Part shown: positions 24,116 to 35,361 of the stretch, piece after piece
Layout: every line of letters begins with the position of its first letter
Position numbering within the stretch: the first letter of the stretch is position 1
NCBI GenBank assembly: GCA_023515745.1
Contig: JALECJ010000256.1
Location: forward strand, 1,364,001-1,428,000
DNA from: Amoeboaphelidium protococcarum
Lineage: Eukaryota > Aphelidiomycota > Aphelidea
Direction: 5' to 3'
DNA: 64,000 bases
Notes under the pieces: generated by a model
Seen by the model: the letters and a program-made list of their open reading frames with translations, nothing else
Database searches by the model: none
Told to the model about the DNA's origin: nothing
Translations under genes and position numbers: made by a program

Positions 24116-24556
24116 AATTATTACTCGATTGATGAAAATTTTACTTTTTCGTACTGGTTGTCTATGCCTCTATTCGCTTAACTTTGTGTATATTTGAGTA
24201 GAACGATGCTTGACTTTACTGTTTCTAAGTCATCACACCATTAAATTGATGATGATCAGTTTTAGGAACGAGTCACCTGAGCCACATTCCAATCATTACT
24301 TCAATTCACTCTTACACACTCCGAAATGAGGCGTAAATGGGAACCATAGCAACTCAGTTTCGAGAAATAGCATTTAATGGTGGTGCAATCATGAGGATGC
24401 TTAAAAATATCTCGGCCAAATGGCTCCATTTGGGCCCCATTTGCACTCCTCAACTTTACTCCTTGAAACAACAACTCTAACTATAATACCGCGTATATAT
24501 CGCTACTAATCCAGAGTAAACTAATAATAACTTTGAAAGCTAAACCAATTACCAAG
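24116..24556. other. intergenic region with an 18-base dyad
   Basis: Spacer between lipase and coiled-coil gene. It contains CCAAATGG-CT-CCATTTGG at 24416-24433, a perfect inverted repeat with a two-base centre, followed by a related CCCCATTTG. It lies about 125 bases before the next start codon and may be a regulatory site. No gene recognised. Confidence 0.4.
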
Positions 24557-25411
24557 ATGATTGCACTACGTATCAAGTCTGCTTTAAAGCGCGTAACCAA
24601 GTTTGCCAAGCGCGTGTTTGGCTCGAAGAAGGCTCAAGTTGCTAAGCAAGAGCAGCCGTCTTTTGAAGATATCATGTCTGTTGTTCTGAACCGTCCGTCT
24701 CTTTCTCCATCCTATGCTGCCAAGTCTCCAGTGATGATGGTGAAGCAAGATTCTCTGTTGAAGTCTGAAGTTCAAGGTCCAAGAAGAATGCCTGTATTTA
24801 AGAGTGCCTCTGTTTCAAGCCCAGTTGTGTCCTCCCCTTCTGACAATCTGGTGAGTCCGACTGTTGCTCTGATTGCTTAATATCCTACTACATCTGTTGC
24901 AGTGATCTCTGCAGATGAAGTGTCTGATGTGATGCAGGTCTCTGGCTCTGCTAATCAGTTTGAGTCCACTCAGTCTCGCCGCTCCAGTCTTGAGCATGAA
25001 GTCAAGGAGGCTGATGCGAAGAAGGCTAAAAATAGCCCAACTGAGGCGCCGGCTGTAGTTGATGTGACTGAGCAGCGTAAGAAAGAGATAGATGAAGCTA
25101 TCAAGGAGGTGGCTGCTGTTGGAGCTAGTCAAGATATCTAGCAGGAAATTGAACTTGCTTTCCAAAGATTGAAGAAGACATTAGAAGAGGTTGAGAAGAA
25201 TTAGGCCTTAAGAGTGGCAAAGCGCGTCAAGAGAGACCAGCACATTAACTTTACCGATGGTATTGAGAAAGCTAAAGTTATGTCTATCGAGGAGTATAAT
25301 TCTACTCGTCGTATTTAGTAGTAGAAGTAGTGCGCATTATGTAATTGTAATAAGTAGTAGTTGAATTAAGTATTGACTAGTAATTGAGCATGGAAATTAT
25401 GGCTTTTATGA
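24557..25411 (+). CDS. unrecognised basic/coiled-coil protein (284 aa)
   Basis: I do not recognise this protein. The N-terminus is strongly basic and amphipathic (MIALRIKSALKRVTKFAKRV), possibly a mitochondrial or membrane-binding helix. The middle is Ser/Pro/Val-rich and low complexity. A helical, charged region at about 150-225 (QQEIELAFQRLKKTLEEVEK) looks like a coiled coil. The C-terminus has a small Cys cluster (QCALCNCNKQQ) after a TAG-rich Gln run, ending WKLWLL. ATG 24557 is preferred over upstream non-ATG starts. Codon use, with TAG/TAA as Gln, is like its neighbours, so it is probably a real gene. Confidence 0.55.
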
Positions 25412-25737
25412 TAGCCTATCCAGTTGCACTTGTACAAATTGTTGAAATTGAAGATAATGATGAGATTTAAAGTTTGAATAGATGATATGGGTTAAGCTTT
25501 TAGTTTAAATTTTTAACTCTTTTAGCTTTTAACATTGACAAAGCGTTTGAGGTAATGAACAGTTTGAAATATTCAATGGAGAAATATTAAAGAAGCTTGA
25601 TTTAATAACATTATAATCTATTGCTAATTTCATTAATATAGTAGTAATGCAGAATAAAAAATCGACAGACGACTTGAAGCTGTCCAGCGCAAAAACTTCT
25701 GCATATACAACTTTTTGAACACCTCTATTCCATGATC
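25412..25737. other. intergenic region between convergent genes
   Basis: AT-rich 326-base gap between the 3' ends of the coiled-coil and dynamin genes. No frame, RNA or repeat that I can support. Confidence 0.45.
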
Positions 25738-27825
25738 TCAAATACTACCAGCAAGCTTTGACAGCACAGCCTTCAATCGATCTCTCTTGAACTAAAGTTG
25801 CTACCTTTCGGTCTAAATGTTGAAGTCTTCCATCAAGTACTCATCCACTTGGCTTTATGAGAATCCAGCCACTGCCTTGATCAGAACCTTCTACAAGCGC
25901 TTTGGATAGCTTTAAACCAGATGATAATCAAGAGCTAAACAAATGTTGTCCACGTATCTTTTATACGCAGTGCGCCAATAAGAGCCAACAATCGCCATCA
26001 CTTCTATTGCTTCAAGATCATCCTTATGCACTTCAACAGGAGTAGTCTTGTTATAATACTTCCTAGTCACACTGTCATATACCTCTTCTACCCTGTCGGG
26101 AAACAGCTTCTCTTTCAACACCTTGACTTCCTCCGTTCTTAATTTGGTGATATAATGATCATTCAGCGTTATAAAGCAATTCAACTCCGCTTCAAACATC
26201 TGACAGCAAGCCAATTCACACTCTCTACCCACCTTGTCCAGAAAACTTACACTCAAATCCATCAATGTTTGGCCAAATTCTTCAAATCTACCAGCGATTT
26301 CCGTTACAGTGTCCTGAAGCTTATCCTTGATAAACACGAGCAATTACTCTTAGCATTCTTCAACGGGAGAGTGCCAATTCTCGATACAAGAAGTCAGAAG
26401 CTTTCTAATTACACTTTCAGGTAGAAGTCCAGGCAAGACACGACCTTTAGAACTGGCAATCTGCTGCTTCACCGACTCTAATGTCAAGCAAGATCCAGGT
26501 AAAGATGCTTTGCCATCTTTGTCAACAAATTCATCATCTTCAGAAATTGCACACCCAGACTTGAAGAATTCGTTTTTCAACCAAAGTTTTGTATTGCGAA
26601 TCTCAGTACGAAGCACCTTGAACATCTATAACTCTTCATTCCAAAACTGCTCACCTTCCACACCAGAACATATCTACTTCATTTCCTGGCAAACAGAGCC
26701 CGCTAAAGCAATCAACTCAGCAACAGAATTTGCCGGCTCTTTGGGCATCTACTGAAGCTCATTCTAACACTTATCCAACAAAGCACGGGCTTGCTTCTTC
26801 AGCTATGGCAGATTCTACTTCAACAAGTTACTCAAAAGATTGCTCAGAAACTCTTTCAAGTTATAAATACCAAATCTCTTCGACAACGCGCGTTCAGTAC
26901 TCCATGGCTTCTAGGAGAAAAATGCAACTTCCTTCTAACGCGCTTAGGAGAAAGTTATGTTAGCCTGTAGATCCTTAGTTGCCGGATTCTTCACCATGTA
27001 ATAACCATGTTTCAATGGGCATGTATTATTACGCAAGACATTCAGCCAGTCGTCTGTGCACCCCTCTTCGATCATATCAGGCTTCGTCAAAACACCCACA
27101 GTTCTCAAACCAGATGGATCAGCTTTGCGAGCCAAAGTATGAACAATCTGATTCTCCATATCGTCTTTACAAGTGATTACCTCTACGATGATGTTCGTCG
27201 GACAAGATACGTATTTTTCCACCAGGTTCTTGATCAATTCGACAAAATGCTCATCAGCAGCATCATTAGTAGATTAGATTATCCCGGGTAAGTCAGTTAA
27301 AGTTAAGTACCCGACACCTTCACCCTCAATAGTCAAGCAGACGACATTTTCAGTAAACTTTTGCTGATCTTCAATCTTTTCCCAGTTGGTATCAGTAAGA
27401 AATTGTTGAGCTTCCAAGCCGGGATTCAAAACAGCCTTCAAAGCTCAACGCACGCGTTCTTCAACCAGCAGAGGATCAAGCAGCGGATCGCCAAAGTTAA
27501 CTTCCTTGGGCTTACTTAAAGCTTGCCCCTTTGCATCAACTTCATAACGCAGCATTACCTTACATGACCACGGATTCTTTGACTCAGAGAGACGGCATTC
27601 AAACGGACACCTGGTACATGTTCCAGCAGCTCTAGGCAGAGGCACGCGAGAGATCGCCTCAATCAGGGAACTCTTTCCCGAAGACTGATTACCACACACG
27701 ACAATACCAGGCAAGTTAAGATCAAAATGAGCGCCAATATCTTTCAACTCGTTACACAGCTTCAAGAACTTCCCAGCATTGTATAGCGATTAGATCTTTT
27801 AAGAACTTTCATCCAAAATAGCCAT
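25738..27825 (-). CDS. dynamin-family GTPase, Mx/DRP-like, interrupted by one in-frame TGA
   Basis: Large GTPase that would remodel membranes by assembling on them. The G1 loop GNQSSGKSSLIEAI is at about residues 45-58, TCTRCPFEC is the switch region, TLTDLPGII is G3 and VGVLTKPD is G4. The stalk (middle) region follows and the GTPase effector domain ends the protein, with VGSYWRTAYKRYVDNI. No PH or Pro-rich domain, and 695 residues in total, so it resembles Mx or short dynamin-related proteins. Codon 127 (27445-27447) is TGA, between G1 and G3, while every other gene here uses TGA only as stop. The frame on both sides is clean and conserved, so this is a point nonsense change, a read error or recoding. 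It is divergent from the small TIM gene. Confidence 0.85.
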
Positions 27826-28320
27826 TTTGATACTTGCCAAACTTATGTTACGAATAAGTATTGTAATTCGATGACAGAGGAGAGGAATATAATCCCTGAA
27901 CTTCGCGTTTTATATCAGGACCGTCAATACCGTATTGACGCAAATTTCCTCGTGGTATATTCCCTTAAAAGGCCACGAGTTTTGGGAACACATAATGGTT
28001 AAATCACGAGCATTGTCTCAGAACCTGGGAGCTTTCAGCAACAAGGACTTCTCCCATCGCGTAATATGTAGATTCTCCATGTTTCGCGCTTTCATAATCT
28101 GGCAACACTTAGTTAGTTCAAAGAACGACATCCTTCAATGTACTAGCCATCATATAAAAGTTTAATAAAATTAAAGTCTAGTGACAAATATATAGAAACA
28201 ACAAAGATAGGTATCACATCTAGGTGAACAGTATGATACTTTTCTCAACATGAACGCGACGTCTATCTCTTTTGCTTTTACATCACCCAACACACGAGCA
28301 ATTGTAATCGATTATCAAAA
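27826..28320. promoter_or_regulatory. divergent promoter region of dynamin-like and small TIM genes, with two dyads
   Basis: Holds a perfect 9-1-9 dyad, CGTCAATAC-C-GTATTGACG at 27922-27940, and a second inverted repeat, CTCGTGG at 27949-27955 with CCACGAG at 27973-27979. Both lie about 100-150 bases upstream of the dynamin start. Regulatory function is inferred from position and symmetry only. A weak plus-strand frame here lacks an ATG and is not called. Confidence 0.35.
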
Positions 28321-28599
28321 ATGAATATGTTTGGCGCGGCTTAGAATTAATAAATGTAGTAGATGCGTATGGCGCAGGCAGAGATGGAATTAGAAATGAT
28401 GACTGATACATTTAATCATATTTTGTGGACGTGCCATAAGAAGTGCATCCCACCCAAGTATCATGAAGGCGATCTGAACAAGGGCGAGGCTGTATGCATT
28501 GATCGCTGCGTGGTTAAATACATGACTTCCTTTTAGAAAATTGGTAAATTAATGAACGACATGGGCTAATAACGGATGCAATAAGAATAATAATAGTGA
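28321..28599 (+). CDS. small TIM chaperone, Tim9/Tim10 family (92 aa)
   Basis: Intermembrane-space chaperone that carries hydrophobic precursors to the mitochondrial inner membrane. The twin CX3C motif is explicit: WTCHKKC and, 15 residues after the second Cys, CIDRC, forming the two disulfides of the helical hairpin. The N-terminal helix (MRMAQAEMELEMMTDTFNHI) and the C-terminal MTSFQKIGKLMNDMG helix match Tim10 more than Tim9. The protein is bracketed by Gln-rich ends encoded mostly by TAG/TAA. Its presence shows the organism has protein-importing mitochondria, which argues against diplomonads and oxymonads, other groups with this code. Confidence 0.88.
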
Positions 28600-28840
28600 T
28601 AGTCTATAAATATATTGATCGTTCCTGTGATATTTGGCTTGATTAAAATATCCTGAGAGCCGTTGTCTTACTGTATTTAGCGTGTGTCAATATTGTTTCT
28701 CTATCATTTGATCGCGACGCGCTGCTTGAAAACTTCTCAACCGGAAAATTCTTTTTCTTGCCGTGATAACTAACACTCAGCAGTGATTTTAATATATTCT
28801 ACAGTATATTGAACGCTTTACTTTATCTACAATTTTAGAA

Positions 28841-30490
28841 ATGGAAACATTAGTGGTATTGTTGAGAACTATTTCAAGAATGTTCTATGCTCCAAAGCAG
28901 GTGATAGCGTTGGATCTTCTATCTTAGAATCTGGCTAACAGCGATCATCCGGAGGGAGTGGGTAGCAATGGTGTTGTGCCTGAAGAGGAATTGGCTTTCA
29001 TAATGCGGATGCCTGTGAGTCAACTACGGCGACTGCTGGCCAAGTGTAGGAGCGAAGGATTGATCAAGGTGGAGTAGAGGAGCTATGCTAGATAGAGCTA
29101 GTATGAGCCGAAATTCCAAGGCTAAAAGTAGAAATTCTCTCATCGCTCTTACTATTACGTGGACTATCAGGCACTGTATGCCCTGGTGAAGTACAAAGTT
29201 TGGAAAATTACATCTCATCTCAGGTAGAATCCAACGATTGCGCTGAATAATAAATAATCACAAGGAGGTAAATCTTAGCCAGCCAATTCTACACTGATCA
29301 GTTCTCGCGGTGGATCATCAGAGAAGGATGTCATGTATGAGTGTCCGAAATGCAAAATGTAATTTAGTATGGTGGAGGCGACTAAATATATACAGCCACC
29401 CAATTATCTCTTTATATGTCCTTATCATCGCGAGGATGAGCAGAATGAGCTGCAGCTGATCCAGGCGCGCGTTGATGCAGCACTATCAGAATCTGGTTAC
29501 TTGAAGCAATGGTCCGAGCTGATGAACAGTATGGGTATTGTAAATATGCTCAAATCTTTGGAGGGATATGTTATACCTCGACCGAACTTGGATAAAGAGA
29601 TTGCGCGTATTATCAAGAAGCGTGAGTTGGCGGAAGCTTAGATGTTGAAGTAGAAGGGTATCTCTGGTGCATAATTTTAGGCTGGTGATGGGCGCAGAGG
29701 TAGCAAAGGAGGAGTTGTTGTGTTGGATTCTGATGCGTCAGGTGACAAGTAGATGTAAGGTGGTGATGATGATGGTGGTGTTCAAGTTGAAATTTAGAAT
29801 GGAGACGAGTTGATGATTGGCGATAATTAATAGCTGACAGCAAAGGAACTGGCTGATAAAGAAAAGGTTAGAATGCAGAATATCATGCCGTTCTGGCACT
29901 AAAAATCAACTGTATCTGGTGCTGATGAGTTGCGTAATGCATAGAATGATAAATAGAAGAAATAGTTATAGTAGTAGTAGTAGTAATTCTAAAGCAAAGA
30001 TGGAGTCAGATCGGCAATGGACGAGTATGGTACCACTGTGGGGACACAGGTTGGTGCTCCTGCTAGCACATTCTTTGGTGAAGGTGATTATGTCACTGGA
30101 ATGGGTGAGCAAAGTCAGGAGTAGGATATAATGAATTTCTATGAACAGTATTATGCATCTCAGTTGAGATCTTCCTCAGATCATGGCAGTGAAGATGAGC
30201 ATGAAGCAGATGTGTCGGCCACAATGAAGAATGGTGTTACCTGTGGTACAGCAGTCAATGTAGAAGAGTTTAATGATGATAATGAAGAAGATGACGATGA
30301 AGAGTTTGAAGAAGTTGATGTGGATGCTCAACTGCTAGCTCTTAAAAATGAACCGATGCTGCCTACTAAAAGGGCTCTTGAATCTGATTAGGATGATTTT
30401 AATGAAAGTTAAACTGATGGATTTTTAGCTAAGAAGTCGAAGCAAGTGCAGGACTCTGAATTTGAAGACGAAAGCTTTGAAGCTGTATGA
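28841..30490 (+). CDS. transcription initiation factor TFIIE alpha subunit (549 aa)
   Basis: General RNA polymerase II factor that recruits and regulates TFIIH. Residues about 1-110 form the extended winged helix (LLSQNLANSD, PEEELAFIMRMPVSQLRRLL, then RSYYYVDYQALYALVKYKVW). The zinc ribbon at about 165-195 has CPKC then CPYH, so the fourth ligand is His instead of the usual Cys. The C-terminal half is Gln-rich, then acidic (FNDDNEEDDDEEFEEVDVD), like the acidic TFIIH-binding tail of the human protein. Length is close to yeast Tfa1 (482) plus Gln expansions. A TAG x5 run encodes one of these. Confidence 0.88.
29969..29986 (+). repeat. TAG trinucleotide run encoding poly-Gln in TFIIE alpha
   Basis: Five TAG codons followed by TAA, giving six Gln in a row. 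Under the standard code this would be a string of stops; here it is an expanding Gln repeat. Confidence 0.9.
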
Positions 30491-30662
30491 TCAGTTATGC
30501 ATAAGCTCAATCACAAAAGTGAAAGTTGCGTAATCTACTGCATATTTGAAGTATCTGCAAAATTCATTCTATTCTTACTTCTTATCATCATTTATTACTG
30601 CAAATTTAACTTAATGTCATCCTAGTTCACCTTTTTGTAATCATCCCTAATCATTGTCATTA

Positions 30663-32249
30663 TCATAGAGTTCTGTACCATATGCCTTGCTTGGTCAAAA
30701 ATTTGACAAATCTCTTGGCATAGGCAGATGGACTGGCACACGATATTCCACTACCTTTAATCGTTCCATAAATCACTCGCTCACCTCTCTTCTTTACATT
30801 GTAACTTGAGAAAATATCAATAATCTTGCCATTAAAGTAGCCAGACATTTCACTGTATCCGCACAGGAAGGAGTAATCAGTGAGGTTGTGCTCCTGCAAG
30901 AATTCGACGTCTTTCATCAATTGCAGACGCCACTCAACTTTGTTATTATTCTGCAATGGTAGCGTTAACTGGAGTCCCATGCTGAGGAAGTCTTGGTCTT
31001 TATATACAGTCTCATCGGGCTTCTTGAATCTACCCACAGAGCTACCTTTGAGATCGAAAACCAAATCGTAGCTTTGTTCACTAAAAGAGCCCAGAGCGTT
31101 CTTCATTACGATATAATGGCGAGGGAATATCTCATCCTGGTGAGCAATCTTGATCAGTGCCACGTACTCTACCAGTAAAGAACCAAGATTGTTGTCCACA
31201 TATCGTAGATAATCAGGCAAAATTTACTTGATGGTCTTAAGTTCTAATGCAGTGACAGATTTGGCGATAAACTTCTTATCAGATGTCCACAGTAGATGAC
31301 AACCAGATTTTCCGGCACTAGTCACTTTCAAAGGGCCTTGGAAGGATTCATACAGATCTTGAAGGTAGACGCGTTCTGTCCAGATGTGATAGGCGAATAA
31401 GCTGGCATAGTACACTTTGATATCAGTTGTGCCAGTTAAGGTATTCATTTGGTATTCCAGTTAGTCGCGGTCATTCACCATAGGCAGAGATTTCAAATTG
31501 TCAAGCTCATAAATTGCTTTTCTCAGAGCAGGGATCACATGAGGTGGTAAACTGGCGGTGTCGTCTGCTTTGGACTCAGATTATACCATTGGGAGCATTA
31601 TTTATTCAAGCGGTGCAGTCTAAGTTCCCATTTCGCACTTGATCACTAAAGGAGTAGTATATACAGGAGATAAACTCTATGCACTATTGACCAAATGTCC
31701 ATGTGCAGTACTCTCTATTACCGTCACGTCCTGTGAAGATGTGGCAAGGCTATTTTTAAGATCCATACCGCTCATCTTAAAAATAGCCTTACTGATTGAG
31801 GAGCCACGCGATATCAGAGACACAAACTTAGATGTAGAAGACACCGATGCACGGTGAGATTTGCTCACTTCTTGCTAAGGCTGTAGGAAGCTTTATCTTG
31901 TAACAACTATAGTGGCATCAGATGATTGAGAGGCGGTCCTAATTCTGGACATTGCATCACCAGCAGTAGCAGCAGGTGTTGGGCCTTCCCACATTGTCAT
32001 CACATTAGACTTGGTGATCAACTGACTACCCGCGGTGTATGCTTGAGTATTAGAGACATTCATTGTAGTAGGATCACTGGTATAGCAGCAGGGGTAATCT
32101 TCTTTCAGCTAATCTTGTTCGGATGTTAACGCAATCGCTTTGTCTTTCTTCACGCGCGCGCGACCAAGTGAAACAATAACTTTCTTCTTGAATTTCTGAA
32201 ACATGCTCTTTAAAGTTGACGCCTGTTGAGGTGCAACTTCAGTGGTCAT
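30663..32249 (-). CDS. phosphatidylinositol phosphate kinase, PIP5K/Mss4-like (528 aa)
   Basis: Makes PI(4,5)P2 or a related lipid at membranes. The first 210 residues are Ser/Thr-rich and basic, probably disordered (KKKVIVSLGRARVKKDK). The catalytic domain follows at about 220-528: TSAGKSGCHLLWTSDKKFIAK carries the ATP-binding Lys, then LVFDLKGSSVGR, the catalytic TDYSFLCGYSEM (family DYSLLVG) and KIIDIFSSYNVKKRGE with the metal-binding IID and KK. The activation-loop end and C-terminal helix match (SAYAKRFVKFLTK). A perfect 15-base inverted repeat lies in the N-terminal part. ATG at 32249 is the first start with the open frame; a shorter start at 31598 is possible. Type I versus II is not certain. 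Confidence 0.88.
31746..31790. repeat. perfect 15-base inverted repeat inside the PIP5K coding region
   Basis: AAGGCTATTTTTAAG (31746-31760), a 15-base spacer, then CTTAAAAATAGCCTT (31776-31790). It encodes KAIFK-spacer-DLKNSL on the minus strand and could fold as a hairpin in DNA or mRNA. Confidence 0.85.
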
Positions 32250-32718
32250 ATAACAAACTTGAATTTAATTTTTATTGTTGATTTACTTCTTTTTAAATGT
32301 CTATCTATACTTGTATAGAGACTATATGTTTTATCGCTTTCGAGATTTTGTTGTGTTGTTGATGGAAGAGATGAGTACTTTTGTCTGGGTTATTTTTAAG
32401 ATTGATAAAGTGTTGAATTATCATAATCTATCATTGGCCCATAATTTAACGTAAGCCACACTTTTAAATTCATAAGTTATGAGAGGTGATAATTACGAAA
32501 GGGCAATACAAATTGGTGTTCTGGTTGGACCTACATCTTTTACGTACGTACAGTACTAGTTTGCATGCATCATCCTTAATGTCGCGAACTTTATAAATCG
32601 TTATAACGACAACTGCATGGCTGCACTATGCAAGATCAATGACTGCAAACCATCATTTAATTATAAGCCATTTCAAAACGCGATAAAATTAAAACGATCA
32701 AGTATGAACCATTTTTAT
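32250..32718. other. 469-base gap between PIP5K and ELP2
   Basis: A plus-strand frame from ATG 32362 to TGA 32751 (129 codons) crosses this gap and runs antisense into the ELP2 3' end. It has no recognisable motif and AT-driven composition, so I do not call it. The gap otherwise carries the PIP5K promoter. Confidence 0.4.
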
Positions 32719-35190
32719 TCATTCCAAGTCAACTTTAACAATTCTTAGTGAGTAATCGTCAGAGGAGATAGCCAATTCCAATGGGAAAGTTCCACTTTCA
32801 ATTGGTCTCCATTTGACAGAGGTGACGCTCTTCTTGGGACAATCAGATTCTGTTAATCTCTTTGAAATCTTCCATTCATTAGTCTTATCGCAATCAGCGC
32901 AGAACATCTCGATAGTACCATCTTCATACCCGACGGCAGCGATTAACTTTCCGTCACACGAATTGCCATAAACATCTACAGACATTGGAACTTTGGCAAC
33001 TTTCACAGTCTGAATACATTGCCACAAATTAGTGGTGGAATCCAAAGACCACACTTTAAGGCTCTTATCACGCGCAATTGTTATAAACTCAGTGTTGGTC
33101 GGCAGCCAACTACAATCCCAAATCATTCGAGAGTGAGCATTCTGGCATACTTGCTGTACATTATAAGAATTGGACGCGTGTTCGTACACTGTCCACTGCC
33201 TATCTCTTCCCACAGTTATTATAAATCTATCATCGGGACTGAACTGAATACTGCACACAGTTTATTTATGAGTTTTAAAAGATTCCAACCGTTTAATTTT
33301 TCCACTAACACCATCAATTCGCCACAAGATCAGAGAACCACTCTTTGTATCAACATCATTTAGCGATGCACGACATACATTAGCGCTCATCATGTATGCA
33401 TAATTGTTGGAGACTGCTAGCGTATATAAATCATCTCCATGTGCATACAACTTGTCTATCTCAGTCCACAATGTGATTGATGACAAATGATTCTCCATAG
33501 GTATGATGGCAGATTCACTTTAAAACTCGTCTATATGCGAACGATCATCATTGTTCTCAATATTAGCTTTATTGGACAATCCAAGCGCTGGAAGTGTTGA
33601 GGCCTTCTGCACCTCCCAGAAATCTTAATGGGATTCTGCAGCATTAGACACCGTAGATGGAAGAGATTTAAGTGAGATGAGCTTCTTACACAGCACGGAT
33701 GCCTCAAATACTCTAATCACCTTCTCTCCCTCAGAGCAAGAGACAAACCTCAATCCATCCTGAGTGGTAAACGCTGCACGAAGCAGAGGATATCCATGTA
33801 TTTGTGGACGATTCAACTCTAGCCAGCGAGAAGTGCCATCAACATTGACTTCTGTCCAAATTCTAGTAGTCTTATCCAGGGAGGTGGATAAAAGCATCTG
33901 TCCATCATGACTCCATGTGCAACCTTTTACAGAATCAAAGTGACCCGTCTGGGCAGGCAAAGTCGTCCACTTACTGTCGTCAATCTCATCACCCATTTCC
34001 AATTGCCAAAATTACACAGCTCCTGCATAGGATTATCCAAGAAGAAGCAATCCATCTTCACGATGCAACACATGTGCCCAATAGAATCCACAAGAACCTG
34101 CACCGCCATTACCACTCGCGGAAGGACTATTAACTGTGTTTGCACCCGAATCACCGCCAATATTGCCATTCAAAGCCATAGACAGATCATAGAATCTGTT
34201 TAAAATCTACCAAGACGCGTCACTATCCATTGAATCCCTTCCCCAGAGACATATTGATTTATCAGCTGACGCGGACGCCAGGTAATCGACTTGGTTGTAA
34301 CTAAACCATCTAACAGAATGGACCCAATCTTCATGCCCAGAAAGTACTGCATCAAGTTGCACTTATAAAACTCTATCCTAATCAAGATTAGCTTCATATA
34401 ATTTAGTTGCTAGTTGAGACTCTAATTTCTATTGCAGCAATGACTAATTCTACTAGCGATTGCGACGATCAGATTAACTACCAATTTAAATCTTGAACAG
34501 TTTGATGTACTTGTCCAGCGAAGCTGTAGCTAGCATCTATTAGTTATTATCGCCGGAAGATAGAGATTTTAGTTCCATATCCTTGATCCAGTCTGAATGA
34601 GCTGGCAATGATAGAATCATCTTCACTTGAGATTCTTTAGACGCGTCAACATCAAGACATAGAACTGTCAGCTTAGAGTCTGTAGTAGCGGCAAAAATTA
34701 ACAGCTTCTATAAGCAGTCGCCATCACAAAGAGGTAGTACTTAAACGCAAGTAGCTACTTTGCCTTTATCAAGCTTGTATTAAACTTCATTCGCAGCGAT
34801 ACTCTATTGTGATGAAGAAAATTACAAAATCATAAGCATTCCATCGCTAAAGGACACCGCAATCCAGTATTGATCATCATCACCATTCACTCCACACACT
34901 GAGATATTCAGAATAGATGTTCCGTCACGTCGGGTTGAGTGCAATAGCTAACCATTGAGAGTGCAGATGATAAGGGAGCCACTAGAGTCTCCAGCACAAT
35001 AAATATCACGACATATCCATTCCACGGCCGTGATCATTGAGAGTGGAGGCACTACCAACTAAACTGGATCCGGCATGACATCCAAAGCAATACTCTTCAC
35101 ATAAATATTCACATCAGACGCGTAAATTAATTGGCCCAACTCATTAACGCTAGACACATTAGGCTTCAATTAGATTGCTGCTTTGAGCAT
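32719..35190 (-). CDS. ELP2: Elongator complex subunit 2, WD40 protein (823 aa)
   Basis: Double WD40 propeller scaffold of the Elongator complex, which modifies wobble uridines in tRNA. The N-terminal propeller has VLSGHEDWVHSVRWF and LASASADKSICLWGRD; the second has AQTGHFDSVKGCTW followed by LLSTSLDKTTRIWTE, CSIQFSPDDRFIITVGRDR and the signature NAHSRMIWDCSWLP followed by ARDKSLKVWS. Full length is close to yeast Elp2 (788) and human ELP2 (826), with Gln/Asn insertions. TAA at 33625-33627 and 33262-33264 are Gln codons inside the frame. Identity rests on the specific HSRIIWxCSW motif and length, not just on WD repeats. Confidence 0.92.
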
Positions 35191-35361
35191 TTTTGCAATT
35201 TTTCTATTGAAATTTCTTCATTGCAAGAAAGTGAAAGCAAATGGCAGTAAAGGAGACCGATGTGAAAAAAGTTAACCATTGAGCTGATAAAGATATATTT
35301 TAAAAAAGAAAGAATAAAATTTTCAAACTAATACAATATATTTTTGGCCTTGCAGGACTTT

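Noticed and set aside
27445..27447. TGA as a general Trp codon
   Set aside because: Trp is TGG in all recognised genes and TGA ends every one of them, so a single internal TGA does not support reassignment.
32362..32751. 129-codon plus-strand frame antisense to the ELP2 3' end
   Set aside because: Overlaps a certain gene, AT-driven composition and no recognisable domain.
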